A stretch of 64,000 nucleotides of DNA from Acanthornis magna (Eukaryota; Chordata; Aves; Passeriformes; Acanthizidae), in assembly GCA_036785705.1 (NCBI GenBank), contig JAWUZG010000056.1, positions 2,791,001 to 2,855,000 of the forward strand. The letters run 5' to 3'. The position numbers were made by a program, and so were the translations under genes. Positions 9,205-21,469 of this stretch are shown here, one piece after another. A model generated the notes under the pieces. It was given only the letters and a program-made list of their open reading frames with translations. It was not told where the DNA came from and did no database searches. Position 1 is the first letter of the stretch; every line of letters starts with the position of its first letter.

Positions 9205-10569
9205 ATGTTTTCAGACAATCGATTTCATTGGACAGAACTTGTTTGATTGCCTGAGCCGTTTGATTTGTTTGATCATCTTAAAGCTGTTAAGAGATGTGGT
9301 GAAAAGATAATTGATTAATGGGGTTTTAATCTGGAAGAGAAGGGATGCTTTCATCACTTTTATTTTGATTTTTTTAGTACAAAAGTGACTGTTAATTCAG
9401 ATATCTGCTGATGGGATGTTTATGTAAAAAGCACAAGAATTTTTCTTCCACAAAACCCGTTGCATTCTGTTTACAAGTGGAGGATCTCTGTGCAGCCTGT
9501 CTCTGTTCACTCAGTATGTTTCTAGGACACGTGCTCCTGGTCACTTTTGTTTAAACCCTTTGCTATTAGCGCTCCTGAAATCAAGGAAAGTCCTCTGAAA
9601 GAACTGAGTTACATAAGATTTGGTACGATCATTACCTGAAGGAGGTTTCTGAACTTCTGTGAGCTTTCAAACAGGTGGCACAGAGCTTGCCCTCTGCAGA
9701 GGGATGTTCTGCTCTTGGGCGTGTGTTACTGAACTTTGCTATCCCAAACTTCCCCTGCTCAGATCGAATGGAAAGCTCCTTACACCATCAGACTGTGTGA
9801 ATAACTGTACAAAGCATCCATGGATTTGTGATCCCAAAGTAAGCCAAGGCCATAAAATATATTTCCCACTGATGCAGCACTTTCCCATTCCAAATGTATT
9901 TAGGATGGTGCAGTAGTCCTTTCCATAACTTCAGTGTATCAGCAGTCCTGTTAATGCAAATAATTTTATTCTTATTTAACTTCCCTCCTTCTTATGTTGA
10001 GCCTAAATTTCACCAAAATTAGACAGTTAGCTGGCCCATTTGAAATTTAGTAAACTGAGATTAAAAAATGTGAACAGGGAGCCTAGTAAATGAGACAGAA
10101 ATTGAAATGATGACACACAAAAAACTTGCAGTTGGTGTGTATCAGAGGACTGACTCTGTCCAGCCTCCTGTGGAATGGGATGGTTTGTTTGATAGAAGTA
10201 TTTCTGTCCCGTGACGATTTTGCTCTCTGTGTCGTGCCAAGCCCATGAATCATTGTGCTGAATTAGAGAACTATAAGGCAGCAAGCGACTGACACTGTTT
10301 GCAGATTGGTCTGGAGTCTGAAGGTTACTGTCTGACAGAACTCTCGTAAACAGCTTGAAAAAGACCCAAGCGCATGTAACTGTCACAGGAAGAGCAGCAG
10401 GATCTGCCAGTCCCTACATTGCTTCTACAGTACCGATACTCCTTGTTTTTGTCATTTGTTGGTCTTGTAGACCAACAAAGATATTCTGAATTTCTTCCTG
10501 TAATAGTTACATTTTTCAGGTTGTGACTTTGTAATTTTGCTATTGTTTTCTAAGGCAGGTGCAAGAGTT

Positions 10570-10607
10570 CAGTGTCTGTAAATATTTACAGTGTCTGTAG
10601 GTATTTG
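10570..10607. repeat. 19-bp tandem duplication containing a forkhead-type palindrome
   Basis: CAGTGTCTGTAAATATTTA is followed directly by CAGTGTCTGTAGGTATTTG. At the junction lies the perfect 14-base palindrome TGTAAATATTTACA (10577-10590), which holds two overlapping forkhead (FOX) core sites, TGTAAA and its complement TTTACA. The second unit carries a degraded FOX-like site. Confidence 0.75.
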
Positions 10608-13600
10608 CTTTGCTCCAGCTGAGTATATCCGTGGTGTGAAGGCTGGCGTGCCTTGCTTTGTAGCTTTGCTAGATAATAAGTTGTGCTTTCCCACCTGAGA
10701 AACTTTATAAATGCACTCCAGAGTTCTTGGTCAGTACATAACTCTGTTGCTTCAAAACTCGCTAATGATCGCGATTTATTCAAGGATTTTATTGAGATTT
10801 TCCTCAGTAAAATTGATGAGGATTCACATAAGACTCATCCATTCAATTTCTTGAACTTATTCGAAATCCTTAGTTCCTTATGTTGTGGCCTCACTGTGAA
10901 TTTGCATTGCTGTTTGCATTCTTTTCTATGCCCTCTCTGGCCATGCAAAGGATTTTCTGTGTGCCATGCCAGGCTGCAGGCAGAGTGAGCAGAGCTGGGA
11001 AGGAGCTGCGCTTGCACCCTGACAGTAAGCGAGTGCAGCTCCAGGAGGGCACAGCCCACGCTGCAGCAGCGCATTGCCGGAGCAGGGATGAGGCGCCAGC
11101 ACGGGCTCAGCTCACTGCAGCTCTGAGATGTGCTCCTGGGAGGCAGAGCACGGCACAAGGCTCCGCTCTTCCCCTAGGATGAGAGGTACAGGAACCCCGG
11201 TGTCCTGAGCTGGCTGCTCTACCTCATCCAAGGCAGTGTAGGGCAAGAGGTGCTCATCCTCTGAGCAGAGTCTGTAACGAAAGTACCATTTCGAGCGGCT
11301 GGCAACTGAAGAGCTGCCCACTGATGGAAACAGGATGGTTCACATTCAGAGCCTGACTCTGCTTCTCTAACTCACTGCCTATCACAAGATGTTTCCTTTA
11401 AAATCTAGGACAGTGGGGTTTTTCTCTTGAAGTCTGTGTTAGGGAAGCCGTAATTATTAATGCTTCAGAAAATTATTTATCAAATGTTCTGAGATGTATG
11501 TTAGCTTAGTGATGAATCAGAAAAATATCTGAAGTTTGTGATTTATTCTGCAGATAGAGAATCAGCTTATGGACTTATACAAGAAGAATTCTCTGTTGAT
11601 TTCTTGTTTTTAAGGTAGAATATCCAAGGCGTTGCCACTGTTTTGAGAAATGCTAATGAATCTTTGGCTGTTCAGATAAGTCAACCAAGAAGTGGCTTCT
11701 AGGGCTGTGTGTTGCCTTGGTAAGGGTGCAAGGAGAGGGTTTTACATATATGATATTATGAAGGAATCAAGGTCCTTCAGGAGAACTCTTAACTTCTCAG
11801 TCTAAAGTTAGGCCACGGATTTGCTTTCTCAGTGAAGCTTTTTATTGGCAGAGATTTTAAAGATAAAATGTCTGAACAGTTAGAACTTGGAGCCAAAACT
11901 TATGTTGTCAACATCTTTGACCAGTGATGTTGTAAGCATTTTAACTTAATTCCCCTTAGGGACGCCTGAAGAAAAGCACAGCTTAGTATGGAGTAACATG
12001 TACGGTGTGAATGGAAGTGGGTGGGGAATGTGCATTGCTTTTGGTAGGGTCCCTCTGAGGCTTGGTACTCAGCTTTACAATTAGAACAAATGTAATGTTG
12101 CAGTTGACAGTTTTTGCATTGCTGTTGATTTCTTTGACTAGAGAAGGGTGCCTGTAACTCATCAGCTTAGAATTCACTAGTTCCTTTTGTTGCATCTATT
12201 GGAAAATTCTCAGGAAGTTCCAAGATTACAGCTGTAGAATTTAGGCTGCAAAAACATTAGTCTGTAACAGTATATATTGTTGACTTTTTAAATAAACTTT
12301 ATTTATTATTGGAAAACACATAATAAAAGTTATAAAAGATATATAAATGGAACAGTTCATGCAAATTCTTTGCAATTTGTGTTAGAATAAGTACTTAGGC
12401 AGTGCTGCAAAGAGCTCTTTAATATGTGTGGATTAAGGCAGTACCTTGTGCAAATTCTTCAGATTTCTGATTTTTCCAGTAGGTGTTCAAGCGTATGGAT
12501 TGGTGGAGCCGCCAAGATCCTGAAGAGATGTCTGTTCCCATTTTAGAGATTCTATAAAAACATTGCAAGTGTTAGTGCTCCTGGTAGCTGCATTGGGCTG
12601 GGTGTTTGTGTTCTCTGTCAGACAGGAGGGACGGCTTTGTGTGTACAACGTGTCTGACTCTGTCACACCTCGGCAAGAGTGGCACTGACCACGGGGACAC
12701 TTGAGCTGCTGACAATCTCCTGTCAGTCAGTAGCCACTTGAGCTTGTCTTCCCAAGGTCTTCAGAAGCAAGTTTCTTTCAAGGAAAAATACTTATGTTTC
12801 ATGTTTATTTAAGGTGTTGAAAACCAGAAGCCACAAGGTTTAAAGTTTTGAATTTGGTTCTTCCTGTTAACAAGGTTTTGGTGTTGTATACCATCGGTGC
12901 TTGTACCAGAAGCATTTGTATGTGATTAGAGAACGTCTTTTATATGATTCATGTGTTCCAGAATTGCTAAGTGAGCCAAATAATCACCACTGCTGAACTT
13001 GGTGACCTGTTTATGATCAGGCCATAGACGTTCCTTTTCATAACAAAAAGAAATAGCAATAAGTTACTGTTCTTAAATTGGTTATATTTGTAAGTTATTT
13101 TTATTTCTATATTGAACTTTACATTGGAAAGGTTCTGCATTTCACTTTGGACTCTTGAGCATTCTGAGATATTAATTATAGAAGTCCATTGCATGAGATG
13201 TTATGGGGAAAAAACAGCAGAAACTTAACATGCAGATCATGAATTTAGGAAGTTATCATTAGAGTTGTGTCTGCTTGATTTGATGAACCGGAGTGTGATA
13301 ACGTCTACAAGTTGATGGTTTTTACAAGCAGATGAAGATTGGTACAAAACCAGATGGACAATGCAAGTGACTGTGTGGGTACTGCATCAGTCACTCTCTT
13401 TCCAAGTGGCAGTGCAGCCGTGCTCCAGAGGCTGGTGGCTGTGTGCAGGAGCCTCTCCGTGTGCAGGAGCTGCTTTCAAGATGAGATTTCCCTTTCTATG
13501 CAGGAAATACTGCCAGTTCTGTGATAAAGAAAAAGCCTCCAATTCTGTGAACAGCCACCTCTTCTTTTTTTTTCCTTAATGGCCCATTTGTGGCGTAAAA

Positions 13601-13630
13601 ACAAAACCCTTGTTTGCTTTTAGGTTACAC

Positions 13631-13650
13631 CAACTATTGATTAATAGTTG
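13631..13650. repeat. Perfect short inverted repeat (8-bp stem, 4-base loop)
   Basis: CAACTATT, loop GATT, then AATAGTTG, its exact reverse complement. The stem is AT-rich and no T-run follows on either strand that would suggest a terminator. Probably incidental. Confidence 0.7.
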
Positions 13651-16600
13651 TGGTGGTACATAATTTGCCAACCTAAGGCTTTTTTATGTACTCTTTTCCG
13701 GAAAGGAAGTGCTGTGGTGAAAAGAAAATTGAGTGCTGGAAACTGTTTGGATAGTATTTGAGAAACAGAAATATTGGCAAAGAAGGGGGTCTGTTCGTAA
13801 GTGAAACACGGGAGTGATTTTCTGTCTCGCTATCGATTAGTGCTCGGGGCACACAATCCAGGGAAGCTTGGTAAACTCCAATCAGGAAAGCATTTGGAAA
13901 GGCACACATTCTGTTCCAGTCCTGGAGGTGAATGTGGCTGTGCTGGTGCTGACACAGGCTGGTCCGTTCTGTGTGGGAGAGCTCCTGTGCCGTTCCCAGT
14001 GCCTGTCGATGGCAGTTATTCACTCCCCAGCAGCTCTCAGAGAGACAGATGCTGTGTTCTCTTAGTGATGTAAGCTCAAGTGACAAGTCAAAATAAAAGA
14101 CTTGTCCAAATTACTTTAAGACAATAAACATGATGGCTTCTCATTGACAGCATGTTAAATATTAATTTCTCAAACTGTGAGTTTGAAAGGCTTTGACATG
14201 TGTCAAGATTCTGACTATTTAAAACCAATCTTCCACAAAAATTTCTTGTGGATTGAAAGAGCAAATGTTGACTTGTATGACTAGCAAAGACAACTCTATA
14301 CTCTTTCTGCATTAAAAAAATAAATAATCTGACTCTGTGTATTCCCTAGACATAACGTGGGCTATTATTTGAAAATATGTAGCTAGCTCAAATGTTGTTA
14401 ATTGCCTTTCATTGATGCTAGGCAAATGTTCCTAAAGGTACTGTCCTAGCCAATAATAATACCAGTGAAATGAGGAATGAATCAATATTGTTGCTCTAGT
14501 AGTTGCTAAATGCTGTGTTTGCTGTGAAGGGTAGAGCTTGTATAAACACAAAGGGGAAGAAATAGAATCTGTGCTTCTGAAGGAGGCAGCACTATTCAGA
14601 TACCCCTTCTGAGAGCAGGAAGGGATATTTTTTAAGATCTTCTGATACTAAGGCCCTTTAAACTGCTGTTGAGAGAAAAATATCTCTGACAGAGGATTTA
14701 GCTTCTGCTAATCCTTAAGGGACTTGTTTTGACAGACTCTTTATAGAAGGTTTTCTCAGTAACTTCTGATTTGTTATAAAAGAGCAATTACTGATTTGTC
14801 CTCAAGCACCTTTTCGATGCATGTTTGTTAATGAATTTCATGTACATACAGGAATGAGGAAGAAAAGCCAGTTTGAATTGTTTACTGTAAAAAAGCAGGA
14901 ACATTTGGATTTTCCCGGATCTCCACTTCACTGTGTAGCCCACAGGGTAGTTAGAGTCTGGATTTCATTTAGTGTGTTATGTGGCCTGCTCAGCAGTTTG
15001 TGGAAGTGCATCTTGCTTTCTTGGCAGTGGACTGTGAATTTTCGGTTACTCTTTCTAAGCATGAAGGCTTTTCCTTGTGTTCAGAGTAATGCCCACCATG
15101 AAATTTCAGTCCATATTCTCATATTTTGCACAGGTAACCAGAAAGCCTTGTTTTTATGGTGGTTGTGTTAGTTAAGGGGGATAAGCCAGCCTTCTTGAAA
15201 TGCCCTTCTGTAACTGCCTCCGTATTGTTCCTTTTTGTGAAGAATTCCAATATCCAACTCCATGTCCCTTTTCAAAAGCAAAGACAGTGCTGAGAATCTG
15301 CAGAGAACAGCTCAGCCATGTCAGATTTCCAGTTTTTATCTGTGGCTCTGCACTTGTGCTCATCTTGCACAACAATGCAGGGCAGCAGGGCTGCATTACC
15401 AATATTGGGTGGGTCTAATCAAAAGGTGTCACACTGTTTAGCTCAGAAGATCCAGGATCCCATTCCCATGATTTCCCATCGTTCTCCTGCCAAACTGTCC
15501 TGTCCCTGCGCTGGAGGCCCTGTCTGTGGAGCTGACACTGTGCTTGATTCATCTGCTGCCTTTGCTTCAGAAAACACCTGACTCTTAACCAGTGCTAGTA
15601 TTAACACCATTGTTTTTATCTCTTCTAATCTGAATAAACCCAAAAATTATAGAGCATACTGGGCTGATGTGGAAATTCATTTTCAAGGCAAGTCTGCCCT
15701 CTAAACTTCTTCAATTTATTTCAACTATTGGCTTTTCAATGTTTTCCTTAATTCTACTCAATGTACTTGGTGTAAACCAACACAGTTTGTGTTTGCTGCA
15801 CAGAGTGTTCAAACCATTGTAGTGGCAAATCACACTCACTTCTATCAAACCTAATAAGATAATGTTTGTATCTTGGAGAGCAGTGTCATTTTTGCTCTAA
15901 TGCTGGACACATGCAGAAGAACTGCATATCTCTCTATAGTTAAAGTCTGCAAAAATTTAAGAAAAAAGTTCTCAGTTCAGGGACAATTCAAGTGATTGCC
16001 ATTAAATATCCCAAATCTCATTCACCACTTGTTTTTGTCCAGTGACCCAACGGATGAACACTGTGACAAATACCATCCTATTTAAATTTCAGGTCTGGAG
16101 AATAAATAGCAGATTCTTTTGGCAAAGACTATGGGTTAAATAAAATTAAAAAAAAAATATTTATAATAAAGGAGAATTTCTGTGTTAAAAATTTCCTGTC
16201 ATAGCTATATAATGCCAGAGAGGCAAGTAAGAAACTATTCTGCCTTTGTTACCATTATTTTTATTCTGCCCTGGTTTTCTGCTTTTGGAGAAATAGTAGT
16301 TTTTGTTAGAGGAAAAACCTTACAAGAGACAGCTTGCAGAGCTTCTTCTGATAAAGTTGTCTAGAAATCTCTTGAGGGAATGAGCTTCTGGTAAAATACC
16401 AGGTATTTCTCACTTCTGGCAGTTCTGGAAATGTTCTGAAAAAAGCTGTTCCTGAACTATTATGGAAATTACTGTGGTGGAGCTGGAGCACAGATATGCA
16501 AATACCTACATTTGAGTAGAAAAGTAACCATGAAGAAAAACTGGCATTTCAGAATCTTCAGGGAGGATTCTGTAATTCTTCTGAGGAAGTTAGTGATGTC

Positions 16601-17785
16601 AAGGGGGGAGGGAGAAGTAGCCTCTCTTTTTCTTCCCAGAGGTATTTCCTTCTAAGGTGAAGAAAGCTGCCCTCACCCAAAGGTCTGTTCAAGTGCCCGC
16701 AGCAGGTTTAGGGGAGGAGAGGGAAGGTTGGGAGTGCATATTGCACTTCATGAGGAGACTGACTCTGTTAGCAGTGCTTTCCACAGCTACCATTTTTGAA
16801 AAAGCAACTGCTAAATGGAGAAGATGTGACGAAACACTGTCCCTACTAGATAAAATTTGTCATTTTGAGGATAAAGCAGGCCCCACTTCCACCAGGTATA
16901 GCCCACACTGAGGGGTGAATGATGTGGTAGACTCCAACTTAGTCATGGTAACTTCCAGTGATACTAATTAATCTTGACCTATTTGTTTTAATTTGACCCA
17001 AAAGTCACACAGTTCTCTGATATCTTAAGGAAGACATCAAGAGGATGAGGCCTACATTTGTGGTTACATTGGTAAAATGTGACATCATATTTTTAAATAA
17101 GGGGAAAATGGTGGGAAATTATAAGGGAAAACTATCTGGCATGTGTTCTGGCCTCTGCTAGCAGAGCAGTGGGGAATAAGCCAGCGAGCTGATAGCAGCA
17201 TCAGAGTTGGAATAGATCAGTTCCTTGTATGACCCAGACAGACCAGGAAATGCTGTAAATGCATATAGCTGATGGCCATGAGCACTGGCTCTGCTGCTTA
17301 CAGAGTCCTTCAGGAGAAACAGTGGAATATGTTTGTGCTCCGTGTTGCTCCAATTCTGTGACTTTCAGTGGTCTCAGCATCTGACTTACTCTGACTGGGG
17401 ATTGTACCCTTCAGATTTATTTTGCTACACTCCCACAGGCTGTGAAGATGTACAGCATAGACCTGTGCTAGTTGTAGTTTCCCATGGGAGCTTTATTGAT
17501 TTTGCAGTAATCCACAGGTGGGTCTGCATTCCCTGTTTGTCCTTCTGAGAGTCAGGTGATCCTCAGCCATGGCCAGCCTTCCCTTCCCTTCTCCTGGCCA
17601 CCACCGTCAGTTCCCAGGCTTTCCAGCAGTGTGTGAGCTCCGGCCTCTCCCAGGGCTGGGCTTCTCTAGTGCCTCGTTAGATATTTAATCCTGAACTGCA
17701 TTTAAAAAAACCCTGGAAGAGCAAAAGAACTTTTGATCTGTGTTTTTTTGATTAACAATGTTAATTTTACTTCAATGAACAAAGC

Positions 17786-17798
17786 TTTTTTTTTTTTT
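17786..17798. repeat. Poly-T run (13)
   Basis: Thirteen T in a row followed by CCC. No tRNA-like or LINE-like body adjoins it that I can recognise. Confidence 0.8.
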
Positions 17799-20663
17799 CC
17801 CTGTGTCCTTTCTTAGTGCCTTTGCTTTCCGTGTTGGAGGTGTTCATCAGTCTCCCCAAGTGCAGCTGATGAGGGGCTTGCTCCTTCTGACGCTTGTTAT
17901 TCATGAAGGTGTGTCCTGAGAGAGTTGGGATGCAAAGTTAGGTTTGAACTTGCAGGTCTCCTGCACTGCAAATAAATGGCTTGTCACTGAGTCACAGGTG
18001 CTCACAGCATGATGGGGAAAAATAATGCAGGTCTTGAGCATTCTGATGACATTTCTAGTACCATAATTGATTCAAAGAGAGTTTTGCTCAGTTACCTCAT
18101 GAATATTCTTTGGACAGAACCACTGTAGGATACCAGTATGTTGAGAAAGCATCTTTTTTCATTCATTTAAGGATAAATATTTGATTGTCTCTGTGTTTTG
18201 AGAGAGCCTCAAATGTCCTGTCATCAGATGTAAAATGTGTTTGTCTTGTGAATTAAAACAATTAAAGGAGAAATGTGATTTATCTAATTACTTTATACCA
18301 TGCATAGCTTTGGTTTGAAATGACAAAATCTATCTGTAATCTCTAACAGAATTCATTTTGTAAATGTAAGGTTAGATGGAATCAAGGCAAAAGCATTGGA
18401 AACAAACTGTAATGTTACATTTGTTTAGAAATTGTTCCTCCCTTTATGAGCATTTAATTTCCAATTAATTGAGTCAGTCCATAAACTATTAATAACAGAG
18501 GGCATAGAAATGCTGATAACATCAGACAGAGGTTGTAATGGGAGTTACATTCAAGGACAGAAAACATTGTAGATTTGTATCTCGCACAACATTTTTCTTT
18601 TTCTACCGTGTTCTGCCTAAGAATTGTATCTAGGTGAAAAAGAGGTGGAGGACTTGAGAAATGCCTTTGTGAGGTGTAGTGGATAAATGGAGTTGTGCCT
18701 AGTTTGGATGGCTGTGCTCTCTTAGAGAAAGCAGTATTCGAGAAGTATTTAATATATCATGTAGATCAAGCCTTCATGTGCTGTGGACTTTGTATTGTGA
18801 AGTGAATAATAGCTCCAGCTTGCTGGGGCAGCAGTTCAATGCAGGTCATGTATTTAGAGCACATTGCACTTGAGAGCTGAGCTCAAAAGCTTAGCAGCAG
18901 ACTTCCAGAAATCTGCTTGAGTGGCCTTGAACAATATTGAATCAAAACTCACAGCCCTCAGTTTAAAAAAAAACTTTTTTACCCTACGAGAGCTCTGTGC
19001 TTCTAAAAATAGAATGGAGCCAAAATCATCAAGACATTTATTGAATTGCCAGGCATCCCAAATCGTTCCGTCCCTACAAGTTATGGCTCCTGGGAGTATC
19101 ATTAGAAGGACAGTCAGTATCCTGACAGCTAAACATGGTGTCTGATGTTTTCTGGAGAAGTCCTTCAAAACCTACAACTGCACAGGAATAGTTACTCTTA
19201 TAGATATATTGATATAAATTCTACCCATGGAGCATTAGAGGTCTGGAGCTGCCTGTGGTTCTTTATCCATTTGTTTTATTTTTGAAGTATCAGTTTGTGG
19301 CAGTGTCCAAGTCATTCTGGCTTTGTTTTGCCAAATATAATTTGAATTGCAGGAAACAACTGTTTCTACAGAGTTAATTTGACAGAAACTGTCTAGACTT
19401 GTATTTTTTTATTATAGTCTGAAGATTAAAATGAGTGACTACGCGCTTATTTCCCTTGTCTCATCACATAATTACCTTGGTCTAATTTTGAAGGTGTCCG
19501 AGTGTATGGGAGAAAATTTCAGAGTGCATATCTGAGGACAGAGCTAATGTTTTGTTTTCAAAGACTAAAATACAGAGCTTTTGCTCCTGGATCTCAGTGA
19601 CTGCACTTCATTTTTATAATGTAAAATTATTTGGCAGCAATGCAGTTTGCCTCATAAAGTACTGAATTAAAAGAGAAGTTAACAAAAATGCTGTGTTCTT
19701 GTACAATGTCCTGGCCACAAAGCTGTGCTTTCCCTTTTGTGACAGGAATCCTGAACAATGGAAGCAAAACACGCAAAACCCCAAACAAAACCTAATAATA
19801 TTCAAGCTCGCTCTATCAGTATCCCGTGATGTATGTACTTAAAATAGTGATAACAAATCCGTTACCTTGATAATTAATTTATTATTCTTTTTCTTACTGT
19901 TTTAGTAGACTTTATAATTTTTGAGGGCTCAAGACTCATTCTCAATAGATTTTATGAGAAAATGTGGTTTCCTTGTAGCTCAGAATAAAGACTTATGTTT
20001 TCTGCATAAATAAAAATGAATTTTCAGAAGTATAAAATTAATTCGATTACTTGAAAAAGTTATGAATCAAAAAGGGAATAATTTTATGTTTGCTGAGCAT
20101 TTGAAATGTGTTTTGAAAATGAGTCTGAAAACTGTTCTTGAATAATCATCCAAAGTAACAAGTTTGGACAAACAAGTGACAACATACTGCGCATAGGGTG
20201 TAACTTGATTATTGTTGCACAGGAATATAATTTGCAGCGTGGATAAATTCTGATGTCCTTTTTCTGCAAATTATGTGTTGTAACGGGTGCCACACATTGT
20301 AAAATGGGTGTGTGCTGTATAAATACAGAAATCTCTGCTGCTAACAGGTGCATGATGAGGAAAGGGGCCCATGGTGTGTAGTGGCTGTGAGGTGATGTGC
20401 TGCTCCAGGTGGAACCAAGGCTCTCTGCCTTGGTCAAGAGGCTTTGTTTACTTATCTGCAGTTCTTTCATCCAAGAAATACAGTATGGCCAGATTTTAGC
20501 TGAAGGCATTAAAAATATAACGATTAGTTATGCCTCACAATACATTTTAACTCTATTTAAATATATTAGAGAGATGCTACACATTGCAGCACTATGAAGT
20601 GGAGCTTGGTAGCTGAAATTTCTGTGTGTGCATTTGGACTTTCCAGACAAAGGGTATTTCTGG

Positions 20664-20710
20664 TTTATTTATTCATTTATATATTTATTTATTTATTTAT
20701 TTATTTATTT
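20664..20710. repeat. (TTTA)n microsatellite
   Basis: About eleven tetranucleotide units of TTTA/ATTT with two interruptions (ATTCATTT, ATATATTT), then five or more perfect units ending in TTTCAG. The run plus CAG forms a false splice acceptor. Confidence 0.93.
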
Positions 20711-21257
20711 CAGTTCAAAGTGTGCTATAAGCACTGCTCATCTCAGTGCATTTTTTCCAAACGTGCATGTTTCCGTAGGGGGTCTGCATAACTCATGTTT
20801 AGAGTATTTAAATAGCAGCAGTGCCATTGGGGATGCTTTGCTGGAATAGTCCAGGCAGTAATAACTGGGCTTGAGAGGGAGAAGGATTATGTATGAGGCT
20901 CGTATAGTAGACAATCTCCTTGTGTAGGTATGTGCAATAAAGACCCTAAACAACCCAAAAGCAGGAAATTCTGTGGAACTTGTTCTAGTTCTTTGTCTTG
21001 TCACTAACAGTTGATTCTAATTACTGTTGTCAGCAAGTTACCTGCTGAGAATCAAACCAAATGAGAGTTTTCTACCATTATCATTTGTAGAGCAAGGTTC
21101 TGATCCTGCCTTTGGTTGTGTCTAGACAGAGTGCCTCAATCCTTCTCAGCCCCCAGTCTCCAGCCTGAGCTAAACTGCGGAGTGCTGTCTGGGTGCTTTT
21201 GAAATGTGCTATTCCAAAAGGCTGAATTTCATTAAATAGTAATAAAACTTGGCCTAC

Positions 21258-21469
21258 TTAAATTAAAGGCGTATCTCCTTTTTTATTTAAGCAAACACCT
21301 GCTTTCGGGAGGATGTCTGGTGAATATAAAGCTGTTACAAAGCTTGAATGTGACTTTAGCCTTTCCTTTATTTTTGTCACCTTACCTGCTGTGGCTGAGG
21401 GAATGCCAGCTGTTGTTCTGGTTGCCTCAAGAGTCTGCAGGTCCAATAGGCTTGCAGAATGTACGTTTG
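21258..21469 (-). CDS. Candidate exon, minus strand, unrecognised product
   Basis: On the minus strand a strong acceptor (CTTTTTACTATCCACACAG) ends at 21470. From 21469 one frame (after two bases completing a codon) stays open for 69 codons to a stop at 21258-21260. At codon 27 it meets a good donor, GCAG|GTAAGG (GT at 21384-21385), so the exon could instead be an 84-base internal one (21386-21469, 1-1 phase, keeping frame). The peptide begins NVHSASLLDLQTLEAT and is mixed in composition, not pyrimidine-biased; further on it has charged stretches such as KVTKIKERLK. I do not recognise the protein. No partner exon or polyadenylation signal was identified, and chance could explain it. Confidence 0.15.

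Larger units (their letters stand above)
7746..12360. other. AT-rich non-coding sequence
   Basis: No gene seen. Contents: an AT dinucleotide run near 8543, a 41-bp tandem duplication near 9124, a forkhead-type palindrome at 10577, a slightly GC-richer patch at 10960-11330 with no clear function, and a very AT-rich stretch at 12270-12350. An exon-like 58-base stretch on the minus strand near 9634-9691, with acceptor CCCTCTGCAG and donor CAG|GTAATG, is open in one frame but too short to weigh. Confidence 0.5.
12361..20660. other. AT-rich non-coding sequence
   Basis: Nothing coding is recognised. It holds T-runs (near 13568 and 17786), an A-rich stretch (16140-16171), a small perfect inverted repeat at 13631, and homeodomain-like TAAT-rich patches, for example CCAATTAATTGAGTC near 18461. 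The stretch 18270-18550 has the homopolymer-poor look of conserved non-coding DNA, but this is an impression only. Confidence 0.45.

Noticed and set aside
9634..9691. Minus-strand 58-base interval with acceptor CCCTCTGCAG and donor CAG|GTAATG, open in one frame
   Set aside because: Too short; intervals of this size are open in at least one frame by chance, and the donor is weak.
19474..19526. Minus-strand interval with acceptor CTGTCCTCAG and donor AAG|GTAATT
   Set aside because: About 53 bases, weak donor, no recognisable peptide; expected by chance.
20084..20509. 141-codon minus-strand open frame
   Set aside because: No recognisable motif, no splice or promoter context, and a composition typical of random sequence.
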